A stretch of 64,000 nt of DNA from CAWINY01 sp963837635 (GTDB taxonomy: Bacteria > Acidobacteriota > Terriglobia > Terriglobales > Acidobacteriaceae): positions 186,001 to 250,000 of the forward strand of contig CAWINY010000007.1 in NCBI GenBank assembly GCA_963837635.1, in the 5' to 3' direction. The notes below the pieces were generated by a model. It was not told the origin of the DNA and ran no database searches. It saw only the letters and a program-made list of their open reading frames with translations. This document shows, piece by piece, positions 43,667 to 52,102 of the stretch; position 1 is the stretch's first letter, and every line of letters starts with the position of its first letter. Made by a program: the position numbers and the translations under genes.

Positions 43667-44000
43667 GCTGCTTACGAGAGGATATCAAGCACCGCTGGGG
43701 GATGCGGTACTAAGATCGCAAACATCTTGGATATTGGTTGCTCGTCTTCGATAAGTTAGCCTCCTTTACCCCATACGGGGTTCTCAGGGAGTCCTCGCTG
43801 CCTTGACAGGTGCCCTCGCTGCCGAAGCCGCGATCCGTGTAGCCAACTTGCTCTAATGGTGTACACCCCTTTCTGTTCTGGCGCAAGCCCCTAACTACCC
43901 AAAAAACCTTACTTTGGTAATTTTGTCGCGCATTTCATTCAAGTTTGGAACCGAAGCATACAATCAGCTTCTGCGCGCCGAATTGCCCCCCGGAAGCGCG
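43667..44000 (-). ncRNA. Candidate structured leader or small RNA, unassigned
   Basis: About 330 bases with no protein gene, followed on the minus strand by a terminator and then the small membrane-protein gene. It holds several local stems (GAACCCCGTATGGGG; CACCGCTGGGGGATGCGGT on the plus text) and an AAAGGAGG on the minus strand with no start codon behind it. This arrangement fits a leader/attenuator or a small RNA. I could not match it to a known riboswitch core. Confidence 0.25.
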
Positions 44001-44035
44001 ACAACGACGCGTTTTGGCGTGTGAAAGGAGAGTCG

Positions 44036-44437
44036 ATGGCAACCCTAGGACTGATTGAATACGCAGAGGCCAGCCCGGAGGTCCGCGCCGTTTTCGATGA
44101 CATTATGGCTACCCGCAAGGTGGACCGGGTCAATAACTTCTGGAAGGCCATCGCTCACGATCCGGTGACCCTGAAGCGCACCTGGGAGTGCATCAAGCAG
44201 GTGATGGGGCCGGGAGCACTGGATCCCCTGACCAAGGAATTGATCTACATAGCCGTCAGCGTTACCAACGGTTGCGGCTACTGCATCGCCACGCACACCG
44301 CCTCGGCACAATCGAAGGGCATGACCGATGCCATGTTCCAGGAGCTACAGGCGGTGATTGGCATGGCCAACCAGACGAACAACTTGGTTACCGGATACCA
44401 GGTAGAACTGGACGCGCAGTTCAAGAACCCACGGTAG
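44036..44437 (+). CDS. Carboxymuconolactone decarboxylase (AhpD-like) family protein
   Basis: 133 residues from ATG 44036, with AAAGGAGAG upstream. All-helical AhpD fold with the CxxC-His peroxidase-type motif (VTNGCGYCIATHTASAQSKG) and a preceding Glu (LTKELIYIAVS). CxxC members act as alkylhydroperoxidase-like reductases rather than lactone decarboxylases, so an antioxidant role is the better guess. Followed by a non-coding stretch. Confidence 0.9.
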   Translation: MATLGLIEYAEASPEVRAVFDDIMATRKVDRVNNFWKAIAHDPVTLKRTWECIKQVMGPGALDPLTKELIYIAVSVTNGCGYCIATHTASAQSKGMTDAMFQELQAVIGMANQTNNLVTGYQVELDAQFKNPR

Positions 44438-44618
44438 CGAAGTCGCGGCGCTTGGCGGGCGTTTGAGCCCGCCGCCGAGATCCTGAGCGAAGCGGAGGCC
44501 CCGTTAGCCCTCAGCAACTTCGCGCCAAGCGAAGCCCCCGCGTCGCAGTCCCACATGTGAGCATTGTCACTACCGGCCGGGTCATGAATTACCGACCGTC
44601 GACTTCTCAGGATTTAGG

Positions 44619-44927
44619 GTGAGCGAAGCCAGCATTTTGTTGTATAAGGTGAACCCAATGGCCGGCCGGTGTGCCAATCCCTCGTGTTCTTCTCGTCGCC
44701 ATCCTGACCAAGGCAAACTCTTTCGGCTTGATATAGAAATCGGCAGCACGACTGGCCCACAGCGCACCAAGACCGCGTTGGTGTGGTTGTGCCCCCGTTG
44801 TGCGCAGACGATGAATCCCAAGGTCGAAGTCGTCGGCGATACCGTGCGGCTTCTGCTTGCCACGATTCCAGCTGTCCCCGTTGCGCGGCCTTACCAGCCG
44901 CGGTCCATGGGAACCTCGATTCAGTGA
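44619..44927 (+). CDS. Small zinc-ribbon protein, unknown
   Basis: 102 residues, or 89 if ATG 44658 is used. Motifs CANPSCSSRRH and VWLCPRCAQTMNPKVEV supply two Cys pairs. Between them GKLFRLDIEIG looks like a strand. Similar unnamed ribbon proteins recur in this phylum. The start is uncertain because neither ATG has a strong binding site. Confidence 0.6.
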   Translation: MSEASILLYKVNPMAGRCANPSCSSRRHPDQGKLFRLDIEIGSTTGPQRTKTALVWLCPRCAQTMNPKVEVVGDTVRLLLATIPAVPVARPYQPRSMGTSIQ

Positions 44928-44978
44928 TGGATGCGGTTCTGTTGGACCGCCGTGGTTGGGATTTGTCTTCGATCCTTA

Positions 44979-45656
44979 CTAACGAGCATCCTCCTCGCTA
45001 CGTAACAGGACCCCCGCGAACGCCTCAAGGATGATTCCTGGCAGCTTCTGGCGATTGAGCTTCGTCAGCAGGCTGTGACCCGCACCCGTAACCGGAACCA
45101 GTCTGGCCGGTGCGGGGATCAGCGCAATGGCACTCTCCAGTTCTTCGATGGATCCGAAGCTATCCTTCGTTCCGCTGATAAACAGGCACGGGTTGCGCAG
45201 TTCGGGAAAATGAGCCGTGCGCAATTGCTGCGGCCGCCCGGGTGGATGAAGCGGATACGAAAGCAATAGTAAGCCTCGGACGAGGCGCGGCTCCGTGGCG
45301 GCAAGCATGCTGGCCTGACGTCCCCCGTAGGATTGACCGCCCAGAAAAATCCGGCCAGGGAACTGCTCGCTTAACAAGGCAACCGCGCGGCGTAGTCCTT
45401 GTTGATCGCGATTGGCACTGGCGGGAGAGGGAGGCCCTTGGGGACGCATTTGCCGGAACGGCAGATCGCACCGAAGCACACTGATGCCATACGCGGCGAA
45501 CGCATCCGCAAGAGCAACCAGCAGCGGAGCGTTGCAACTTCCGCTGGCGCCGTGCGTGAGGATCAGAGCGTCGCCGGAGGGGGTGCTGGCAGGATGCAGA
45601 AAACCCCGAACCGGGACCTCCCCGGGCGTTTCGTCTACGAATCGATCTTGAAGCAT
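44979..45656 (-). CDS. Alpha/beta hydrolase (TEX30/KANL3-like dienelactone hydrolase fold)
   Basis: 225 residues from ATG 45656; the upstream frame is word-repeat DNA. Core strands LILTHGASGSCNAPLLVAL, the nucleophile elbow IFLGGQSYGGRQASMLAA (Ser), PCLFISGTKDSFG (acid) and TGAGHSL (His) make a complete catalytic triad. Related proteins are small esterases or hydrolases with unknown substrate. Confidence 0.85.
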   Translation of the reverse strand: MLQDRFVDETPGEVPVRGFLHPASTPSGDALILTHGASGSCNAPLLVALADAFAAYGISVLRCDLPFRQMRPQGPPSPASANRDQQGLRRAVALLSEQFPGRIFLGGQSYGGRQASMLAATEPRLVRGLLLLSYPLHPPGRPQQLRTAHFPELRNPCLFISGTKDSFGSIEELESAIALIPAPARLVPVTGAGHSLLTKLNRQKLPGIILEAFAGVLLRSEEDAR

Positions 45657-45753
45657 CGGTAATTTGTAATTTGGCAATTTGTAATTTGAAATTTGAAAAT
45701 CGATCTGCGCTGCAATTTCGTAAAATTGCAAATCACAAATTACAAATTACAAA
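45657..45753. repeat. Word-built hairpin (AATTTGTAATTTG words)
   Basis: A-T rich. AATTTGTAATTTGGCAATTT and on (45659-45699) faces TTACAAATTACAAAT-type words (45717-45753). It sits between the hydrolase start and the nitroreductase stop. Confidence 0.8.
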
Positions 45754-45762
45754 TCGTTTTGC

Positions 45763-46269
45763 CTACCCGATAGCCTGAACCAGATCGTTCAATGCACGTC
45801 GCGTGGTCCGCTCCGGTTGTTCGGCGGGATAGGCGATCGGCAAGATTGCCATGGGCACGACGCCCGGTTTGCAGTCGAGGACTTCAGCCACCTTTTCGGG
45901 GTTAAAGGCGCCAATCCAGCAAGCGGACAGCCCCAAGGCCGTAATCGCCATCATGGCGAAGGTGCAGGCGATCGTCGCATCCTCCAGCGCGAAGGTTTCC
46001 TTAGGCTCGTACTGGCAGCGCGACGCATTCGTGCAAAAGACCAACAAGACGGGCGCTTGAGCGACGAAGTCCTGCCCGAAGGTAACCGCCGTCAACCGCT
46101 TGATCTGGTCCTTGTCCTGCACCAGAAGAATCTCATAGGCCTGGAAGTTTCCCGCGGAGGGGGCTCGGTTCGCGGCCTCCAGGATGGCGTTCACTTTTTC
46201 CGCTTCTACGGCTTGCGCAGCGTACTTGCGGACCGATTGACGTTTCTCGACTACCTCAAAAAAATCCAT
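45763..46269 (-). CDS. Nitroreductase family protein
   Basis: 168 residues from ATG 46269. FMN-binding fold: FFEVVEKRQSVRKYAAQAVE, ILEAANRAPSAGNFQAYEIL (phosphate-binding loop), ITALGLSACWIGAFNPEKVA and VVPMAILPIAYPAEQPERTT. Reduces nitro or quinone compounds with NAD(P)H in characterised relatives; the true substrate is open. The frame extends to 46422 but without conservation. Confidence 0.92.
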   Translation of the reverse strand: MDFFEVVEKRQSVRKYAAQAVEAEKVNAILEAANRAPSAGNFQAYEILLVQDKDQIKRLTAVTFGQDFVAQAPVLLVFCTNASRCQYEPKETFALEDATIACTFAMMAITALGLSACWIGAFNPEKVAEVLDCKPGVVPMAILPIAYPAEQPERTTRRALNDLVQAIG

Positions 46270-46718
46270 AGGTTGTGCTCTACTCCGAAATATCCAGTCG
46301 TTGAGCTTCGCAGAATATTGTAACAACCAGGAAATTGTCATTCCGAGCGCGTGAGCCGAGGCCGAAGGCTGAGCCCTGAGCAAGCTCACCCGTCGAATGG
46401 CGGCCGGGAATGAAGGCGTCAAAAACCTACGATTCCCAAGGGGGGAGACTTTGTGCGCAGATGAAATTCAATAGAGGCGTGATTGCTGCCCTGGCATCAG
46501 GACTAGAGTTAGTTTCACAAACACATCTCGCCAGCTTCGCACCTGAGCAGCCAAGATGGCGTAAAGGGTGGCAAAGCCAACACGGCTCTCCTCCAGACGA
46601 TCACCCGCCCGAGCCACCCAGGTATGTGAAATGGCTTGGCGCGTTTCGCGCCCATTAGGGCGGCGAAGCCGCGCCATACCCAGGGATTCTGAAACCTGCT
46701 CTACAAACGCCAGGCTGC
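46270..46718. other. Intergenic, no gene supported
   Basis: Roughly 450 bases. It contains a degenerate half of the CATTCCGAGCG repeat (46336-46350) and a GGCGCGTTTCGCGCC palindrome near 46637. Open frames here lack binding sites and protein-like composition. Confidence 0.4.
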
Positions 46719-47084
46719 CTAAGCAGCCTTTTGGGCCTTCTTCCGCTCTGCCCAGCGCTTCTTCGCAGCCTCAGAAATGCGTTTCCGGGCGGCTGGGCTC
46801 ATCGTACGACCCGCCGAGGTTTTCTTCCTCTCCGCCCACCGTTTCTTGGCTGCTTCGGAGATACGCTTACGGGCAGCGGCGCTCATGGTCCTGCGGCCAC
46901 GGCGTTTCGGCGCAGTACCCAGAACCACTGCGGCAGCGGGCACAGAGGTACGGCGCTGCTGAACGCGGCGACCGGGCGCGGCCGTGGCGGAGCTAGTACC
47001 CTCCAAAGCTTCCAGGGCCGCAATAGCCTTCTCGATTTTTTCCCGATCGGCGTACAAGTCACTCAGAATCGTCTTGAAGTCCAT
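46719..47084 (-). CDS. Basic tandem-repeat protein with KKRW boxes, possibly nucleic-acid-binding
   Basis: 121 residues. N-terminal helix (FKTILSDLYADREKIEKAIA), an Ala/Val/Arg linker, then two 25-residue repeats with core MSxAARKRISEAAKKRWAER, each preceded by GRRT or AGRT, ending KAQKAA. The repeats are strongly basic and resemble NUMOD3-type or histone-H1-like DNA-contact modules. Similar proteins appear in many acidobacterial genomes as hypotheticals. DNA or RNA binding is inference. It lies about 215 bases downstream of iscX on the same strand. Confidence 0.75.
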   Translation of the reverse strand: MDFKTILSDLYADREKIEKAIAALEALEGTSSATAAPGRRVQQRRTSVPAAAVVLGTAPKRRGRRTMSAAARKRISEAAKKRWAERKKTSAGRTMSPAARKRISEAAKKRWAERKKAQKAA

Positions 47085-47299
47085 AAAGTATCGTGCTCTC
47101 CTCTATCACTACTGGACGCTAAGAGTAACAGGAAGGGGGCGGCTATGGGTAGTAGTTTTAAGAGTACTGGAATGGTTCACGCCTTCGGCTGGTTGGTTCC
47201 GGAGCCTGGCTGGAGAGCGGCCGTATCCCTATTCAACGCGGTTGCTGGTGAAAATTACAGTAGAGACTGGATTCGGGAAAGCACGATTGGTCGGCAAGT

Positions 47300-47521
47300 C
47301 TAGCGTCGGCTTATGTACTCCTCATGCCAAGCCATCTGGATGGCTTCCAGCTTGGGTTCATTGCAGCCGTTCGGATCGTCCTCGAAGACCGGCAACTCGG
47401 TCACCATGCGCTTGAGCTCGGTGAAGCGCACCTCAAGGGGATTCTGCTCAGGATACATATCGGCGAGTGCGATACCAAGGTCTTCGGCATCGCTCCAGGT
47501 CAGTTGTGGAGATAACGGCAT
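47300..47521 (-). CDS. iscX: Fe-S cluster assembly protein IscX
   Basis: 73 residues, acidic. LTWSDAEDLGIALADMYPEQ, NPLEVRFTELKRMVTELPVF and AIQMAWHEEYISRR are the family signatures. Binds IscS and iron and tunes cluster assembly. Last gene of the isc operon, 43 bases behind fdx. Confidence 0.95.
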   Translation of the reverse strand: MPLSPQLTWSDAEDLGIALADMYPEQNPLEVRFTELKRMVTELPVFEDDPNGCNEPKLEAIQMAWHEEYISRR

Positions 47522-47564
47522 GCTTGTTCCTTCCGTTTTACGCCAAGAATTTTAGCGTGGCAGA

Positions 47565-47951
47565 CTACTCCGCCTCCGAAGCGTAATTGCGGTTCCAGTC
47601 GGGGATCTCGACCGTAATCTCACCGGCCCGCACGATCTGGCATTGGCAGCCTAGACGCGAATGCAAGGTCAGTCCGGCAGCCTGATCAACTGTATCTGCC
47701 TCGTCGTCTTCGACCTCGCTCAGCAGTTCCTCACCCTTGCGGATGATTACGTGGCACGTGGTGCAGGCGCAGCTTCCGCCGCAAGCATGCTCCAGCGCCA
47801 GGTCGAAGTTCAGCGCCACATCTAGAATGGACTGTGGTTTCCCGTGAAGGCCATAGGGGAGTTTGTCCAATTCGAATTCCACCGTGCGATTCTCGGGCAG
47901 AAAGGTAATGCGCACCGTGTTCGGCGCGGCGGGTTGAATTTCTTCTGACAT
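47565..47951 (-). CDS. fdx: Isc-type [2Fe-2S] ferredoxin
   Basis: 128 residues from ATG 47951. The cluster ligands are in EHACGGSCACTTCHVII (C-x5-C-x2-C) and GCQCQI (fourth Cys). The acidic helix ELLSEVEDDEADTVDQAAGL and the C-terminal EIPDWNRNY match ISC ferredoxins, which supply electrons to IscS/IscU. Confidence 0.95.
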   Translation of the reverse strand: MSEEIQPAAPNTVRITFLPENRTVEFELDKLPYGLHGKPQSILDVALNFDLALEHACGGSCACTTCHVIIRKGEELLSEVEDDEADTVDQAAGLTLHSRLGCQCQIVRAGEITVEIPDWNRNYASEAE

Positions 47952-47978
47952 CGCTATGGGCTGTTGGCTAATCAAGAA

Positions 47979-48221
47979 AGTTTCACCACCGAATTAAAGA
48001 AGAAACTTTTCACCGCCGAGGACGCAGAGAAGAATCTAACGCGAAGGCGCTTAGCCGCGAAGACATCAGGGCAAATCACAAACCAGCTTCCAAGCACCAG
48101 CTTGCCTCATCAGAATCGACTCTTCGCCTGTGCAGCTGTTCCCTAGCTGTCAGCTGCTTCGCGTCTTCGCGCCTTCGCGTTGCAATCATGCCGCTCTCCG
48201 CGTCCTCAGCCGTGAAATGTT
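47979..48221. repeat. Very long word-built hairpin inside the isc operon
   Basis: Left arm AACTTTTCACCGCCGAGGAC and on (48003-48063). Right arm with GCTTCGCGTCTTCGCGCCTT, later CTCCGCGTCCTCAGCCGTGA (48157-48215). The arms pair over about 50 bases with mismatches around a roughly 90-base loop that carries its own stem (CAGCTTCCAAGCACCAGCTTG). It lies between hscA and fdx and could lower expression of the distal genes. Confidence 0.75.
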
Positions 48222-48223
48222 AT

Positions 48224-50158
48224 CTAAGTAATTTCCGCCTTGGCGATCGGGTGCGGCGCGGCTGGACCTTCTTCCATCTCCACCTCGTTCATGGCTTTGC
48301 CTTTGAGAGCCGAGGACAGCGCCTGATCCATCATCAACTCGGCTAGCCGCATCGTGCCCTGATTCAACGTGTCCACGGCGCTACGGATGGCCGAGAAACT
48401 GTCGCCCGGCATGGTTACCCGGAGGGCGTCTTCTAGCTGCGCGATGTTCTCGAGCTCAGCGGCGCTCAACTGCTGCCAAGCCGGGCTGCGGCGGCACTTG
48501 TCGAGCGCCGCCAGGATGGTCTCCGCTTCGTTTCGTGCCTCGATCAATTGCCGCTCGGCGAAGTCCTGCTCGGCGTAATCGAACGAGTCGAGGATCATGC
48601 CTTCAACCTGCTCGTCGGTGAGCCCATAGCTTGGTTGCACCTCGATCTCAGCCTGCTTGCCGCTGCGCTGCTCGCGCGCCGAGACGTGCAGAATGCCATT
48701 GGCGTCGATCAGGAACTTCACTTCAATGCGGGGCATGCCCGCGGGCATGGGAGGAATGGCGCGCAGCTCGAAGCGCGCCAGCGAGCGGCAATCCTTTGCC
48801 AGTTCGCGTTCACCCTGCAGCACATGGATGGCAACGTTAGTCTGGCCCTCGACGCCCGTGGTGAACTGCTCGGTGGCCGAGGCTGGGATGGTCGAGTTGC
48901 GGTGAATGATCTTCGCCACCACGCCCCCGAGATTCTCAATGCCCAGCGATAACGGCGTGACGTCAAGCAATAGCATGTCCTTGGTGGCTTCCGAGCCGCC
49001 GCCCAGGATTTCCGCTTGCACCGCCGCGCCCAGCGCGACCACTTCATCAGGATTGAGTTCGCAGTGCGGCTCGCGTTGAAACAACGCGAGCACCCGCTCG
49101 CGCACCAGAGGGATGCGAGTCGAGCCGCCCACCAGCACGACTTCCTCCACCTCCTCGGGCTTGAGTTGCGCATCGGCAAGCGCCCGCTTGCAGCGCTCCA
49201 TGGTGCGCTTCACGATGGGTGCGATCATTTCTTCGAACTGCCCGCGGGTAATCTGGCGCCGATATCTGCCGCCGGGCAACTCGAGATCAAGTGTGGTCAC
49301 AACTTTAGATGACAGCGCCAGCTTGGCGTCAATTACCGCCTTCCGCACCGCCTGCACCGCCTCGGGATTGCGCCGCAGGTCGATGCCGAGATCGCCGAAG
49401 ATATCGTCGAGCGCGATAGTCAGCAGCAGGTTGTCGATGTCGTCGCCGCCGAGGTGGGTATCCCCGTTGGTGGCGATCACCTCGAAGATACCTTCGTGCA
49501 GCCGGAGAATGGAGATATCGAAAGTTCCGCCGCCGAAGTCGTACACCGCGACTACGCCGTCACGATGCTTATCGAGTCCGTAGGCGAGCGCGGCGGCCGT
49601 GGGTTCATTGACCAGACGCAACACATCCAGCCCAGCGATGCGGCCCGCGTCTTTGGTGGCCTGACGTTGGGCATCGTTGAAGTAGGCCGGAACGGTGATG
49701 ACCGCTTTCTTCACCGGCGCACCGAAGAAGCGTTCGGCGTTGCGGCGCAACTGGCGCAGGATCAGCGCGGAGACTTCCGGCGGCGTAAATTCTTTTTCGC
49801 CCAGCCGGATGCGCAGCACCTCGCCCGGCGCTTGATTATCAGCCAGGCGGAAGGGGAAGAGCTTGAGTTCGTCCCGCACGTCGTCGATGCCGCGGCCCAT
49901 CAGCCGCTTCACCGAATACACCGCGCGCTCGGGAGTTTCGATCAGCAGGCGGCGCGCGGGATTGCCGACAATGGCCTCGCCGCGCTCATCGTCACTCAGC
50001 GCAACCAGCGAGGGCACCAGATTGGAGCCATCTTCGCCGGGGATGACCACGGGCCGATTCTCCCCGGCGTGCCCGTCGCCCGGTTGAGCGGATTGCATGT
50101 AGGCCACCAGCGAGTTCGTGGTGCCCAGGTCGATGCCGATTACTTTTTCACTGTTCAT
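48224..50158 (-). CDS. hscA: Fe-S assembly Hsp70 chaperone HscA
   Basis: 644 residues from ATG 50158. The Hsp70 ATPase begins VIGIDLGTTNSLVAYMQSAQ. VNEPTAAALAYGLDKHRDGV, DFGGGTFDISILRLHEGIFE and VVLVGGSTRIPLVRERVLAL are present. The substrate domain follows from FTTGVEGQTNVAIHVLQGER. Length and position between hscB and fdx identify it as HscA rather than DnaK. Its client is IscU, whose LPPVK peptide is present next door. Confidence 0.95.
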   Translation of the reverse strand: MNSEKVIGIDLGTTNSLVAYMQSAQPGDGHAGENRPVVIPGEDGSNLVPSLVALSDDERGEAIVGNPARRLLIETPERAVYSVKRLMGRGIDDVRDELKLFPFRLADNQAPGEVLRIRLGEKEFTPPEVSALILRQLRRNAERFFGAPVKKAVITVPAYFNDAQRQATKDAGRIAGLDVLRLVNEPTAAALAYGLDKHRDGVVAVYDFGGGTFDISILRLHEGIFEVIATNGDTHLGGDDIDNLLLTIALDDIFGDLGIDLRRNPEAVQAVRKAVIDAKLALSSKVVTTLDLELPGGRYRRQITRGQFEEMIAPIVKRTMERCKRALADAQLKPEEVEEVVLVGGSTRIPLVRERVLALFQREPHCELNPDEVVALGAAVQAEILGGGSEATKDMLLLDVTPLSLGIENLGGVVAKIIHRNSTIPASATEQFTTGVEGQTNVAIHVLQGERELAKDCRSLARFELRAIPPMPAGMPRIEVKFLIDANGILHVSAREQRSGKQAEIEVQPSYGLTDEQVEGMILDSFDYAEQDFAERQLIEARNEAETILAALDKCRRSPAWQQLSAAELENIAQLEDALRVTMPGDSFSAIRSAVDTLNQGTMRLAELMMDQALSSALKGKAMNEVEMEEGPAAPHPIAKAEIT

Positions 50159-50182
50159 TCGAGAATTGAATTCTAGAACAAA

Positions 50183-50332
50183 CAACGGATTAAGACGGAG
50201 TTAAACGGAACTGCTAAAACCATTCGGATAAGCATGGGTAGGACCAATCTTCTGGGCATGCTAAATCCAGGCCTATAGGCCAGCTTCAACCGCCACCCAG
50301 AACCATCCGTCTAAATCCGTTTCAATCCGTTG
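50183..50332. repeat. Word-built hairpin (ACGGATT / AATCCGT words)
   Basis: CAACGGATTAAGACGGAGTT, then AAACGGA (50183-50209) faces TCCGTCTAAATCCGTTTCAA, then TCCGTTG (50306-50332), with a 96-base loop. Between hscB and hscA. Confidence 0.8.
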
Positions 50333-50341
50333 TTGAATTCC

Positions 50342-51118
50342 TTATCCCAGCGCTTCCTCGACCTCGCCCAGCAGGTGGGTGATGTACTTCCGCCGGCGCA
50401 GCACTCCCGCCATCTTCTCCAACAGCTGATGCGACTCGTGCTCGCCAGCCGCTTCGCCACTCTCGGCGCGCGCGATCAGACGATCCCACTCTTCCCAGCA
50501 CTGGCGGAGTTCGCTCCTGCAGGCCTGAAGCTTGCCTTCAAACTCAGCCTGCGCTTTTACGATTGCCGCCCGGTCGGGGTCCGCCACAGCGTGCGATCCG
50601 TTGCCATTTGACGCTCCGAGCGGCTTCGCCCGCAGCACTTCCAGTTGCTCATTCAACTCGAAAACCTCTTCGAGCAGATCGGGAGGCACCTGGCGGCGCG
50701 CTTCGCTCTTGTCCGGCCGCCTGAAACCCTCGATGCTTAGCAGGTATTCGGTGCGCGCAATCGGGTCGCGCAAGGTGCGGTAGGCGTCGTTCAGGCGCGA
50801 GCTCTGCTCCAGGCTCCACGACTGCTCCAGGCCGCTCGCGCGCCCGTTCAAATCGGGATGCAGGTGGCGGCTCAGCAAATACATCTCGCGTTCCAGCGCC
50901 TTCACGTCGATGCACAACCTGCGCGACAGGCCGAAGAAGGCGAAGTAATCGGTCGGCGCCGGAGGCTGAACCTTGCCGCACGAGTGGCAGAACTGCGCCG
51001 CGCGCATGTCGCCGCACGACCAGCAGCCCGATGCCGCATCATCCTGCAAAATAGGGATGCCCGTTGAGGAAGACGGGGCAACCCTAGTCAGAGTCGAACT
51101 ATTTTTCTCAACAATCAT
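50342..51118 (-). CDS. hscB: Fe-S assembly J-protein HscB with N-terminal zinc-type Cys pairs
   Basis: 258 residues. The J-domain has LSRHLHPDLNGR with the HPD motif near 85, preceded by DYFAFFGLSRRLCIDV. The C-terminal three-helix bundle binds IscU. In front, C32-x2-C35 and C44-x2-C47 (GCWSCGDMRAAQFCHSCG) form a rubredoxin-like zinc knuckle of the kind seen in eukaryotic HSCB and absent from E. coli HscB. It stimulates HscA. Confidence 0.93.
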   Translation of the reverse strand: MIVEKNSSTLTRVAPSSSTGIPILQDDAASGCWSCGDMRAAQFCHSCGKVQPPAPTDYFAFFGLSRRLCIDVKALEREMYLLSRHLHPDLNGRASGLEQSWSLEQSSRLNDAYRTLRDPIARTEYLLSIEGFRRPDKSEARRQVPPDLLEEVFELNEQLEVLRAKPLGASNGNGSHAVADPDRAAIVKAQAEFEGKLQACRSELRQCWEEWDRLIARAESGEAAGEHESHQLLEKMAGVLRRRKYITHLLGEVEEALG

Positions 51119-51134
51119 GGTTCATCGGGCCCGG

Positions 51135-51491
51135 TTAAACCGAGAAGGAACTCCCGCATCCACAGGACTTCTGCGCCTGGGGATTGCGAAAGACGAAGCC
51201 TTGGCGCATCAAAGTTTCTTCATAATCCAGCTCGATGCCGTTCAGGTAAATGAACGACTTCGGGTCGACGAAGATGCGCACATCGCCGAACTGGAAGATC
51301 TTGTCGCGCTCCCGCGGCTGAGGTTCGAACTGCACGTTATACGACAGCCCGGAGCAACCTCCGCCCTGGACGCCGAGCCGCAGCCCGCCGTCTTCGCGCG
51401 AGATGCCGTCGCGCTCGAGCGTGGCGTGGATCTTGGCCAGGGCCTTTTCCGTGACGTGAATGCCGCTATGTGGCGCGGTAGTTTCTGTCAT
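51135..51491 (-). CDS. iscA: A-type Fe-S carrier IscA
   Basis: 118 residues from ATG 51491. Three conserved Cys: GGGCSGLSY and SCGCGSSF. HVTEKALAKIHATL and GVQGGGCSGL are family marks. Moves clusters from IscU to targets. The frame runs back to 51560, but that stretch is repeat element A. Confidence 0.95.
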   Translation of the reverse strand: MTETTAPHSGIHVTEKALAKIHATLERDGISREDGGLRLGVQGGGCSGLSYNVQFEPQPRERDKIFQFGDVRIFVDPKSFIYLNGIELDYEETLMRQGFVFRNPQAQKSCGCGSSFSV

Positions 51492-51515
51492 TTTCGTTGT
51501 CCTCCAATCGTATAA

Positions 51516-51550
51516 CCCACATCTGCCAAACCGGGCAGATGTGGGGCACC
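51516..51550. repeat. Palindromic element A between iscU and iscA
   Basis: CCCACATCTGCC, AAACC, GGGCAGATGTGGGG, CACC. Confidence 0.85.
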
Positions 51551-51591
51551 CACAGACCATTACTGCAGTGCTCGCGATAACACGGGAACAC

Positions 51592-51984
51592 CTATTGCTC
51601 GCCGTCGTTCTTCTTTTTCCAGTCGCTGATGGCGGCGCGAATCGCGTCTTCCGCCAGCACCGAGCAGTGGATCTTCACTGGCGGCAGGGCCAGTTCTTTC
51701 ACGATGTCGGTATTCCTGATGGTCAGGGCCTCATCGAGGGTCTTTCCCTTGACCCACTCGGTCGCCAGCGAGGAGGAGGCAATCGCCGACCCACAGCCGA
51801 AGGTCTTGAACTTGGCGTCCTCGATCACCTTGGTCTCCGGGTTCACCTTGATTTGCAGCTTCATGACGTCGCCGCACTCCGGCGCGCCGACAAGTCCCGT
51901 GCCCACCTCGGCGCTGCTCTTGTCCAGCGTGCCGACGTTGCGCGGGTGGTTGTAGTGGTCGATAACTTTGTCCGAATACGACAT
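51592..51984 (-). CDS. iscU: Fe-S cluster scaffold IscU
   Basis: 130 residues. The three ligand Cys lie in GLVGAPECGDVMKLQI, KFKTFGCGSAIASSS and VKIHCSVLAEDA. The HscA-recognition peptide LPPVK is present just before the third Cys. N-terminal YSDKVIDHYNHPRNVG is typical. Order iscS-iscU-iscA as in proteobacteria. Confidence 0.97.
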   Translation of the reverse strand: MSYSDKVIDHYNHPRNVGTLDKSSAEVGTGLVGAPECGDVMKLQIKVNPETKVIEDAKFKTFGCGSAIASSSLATEWVKGKTLDEALTIRNTDIVKELALPPVKIHCSVLAEDAIRAAISDWKKKNDGEQ

Positions 51985-52102
51985 CGTATTTCTTACCTTT
52001 CGGGCCGCTGATCAACCCTGATTCACGCTGATCAATTCACAAATCAGAAATCACCAATCGAAAATTGAACGCGCCGGAACGCACTTCATCCTGGGCAGGC
52101 GT

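Noticed and set aside
43740..43770. Strong AAAGGAGG Shine-Dalgarno on the minus strand suggesting a small gene
   Set aside because: No ATG, GTG or TTG follows within 15 bases; the next ATG gives 17 codons only.
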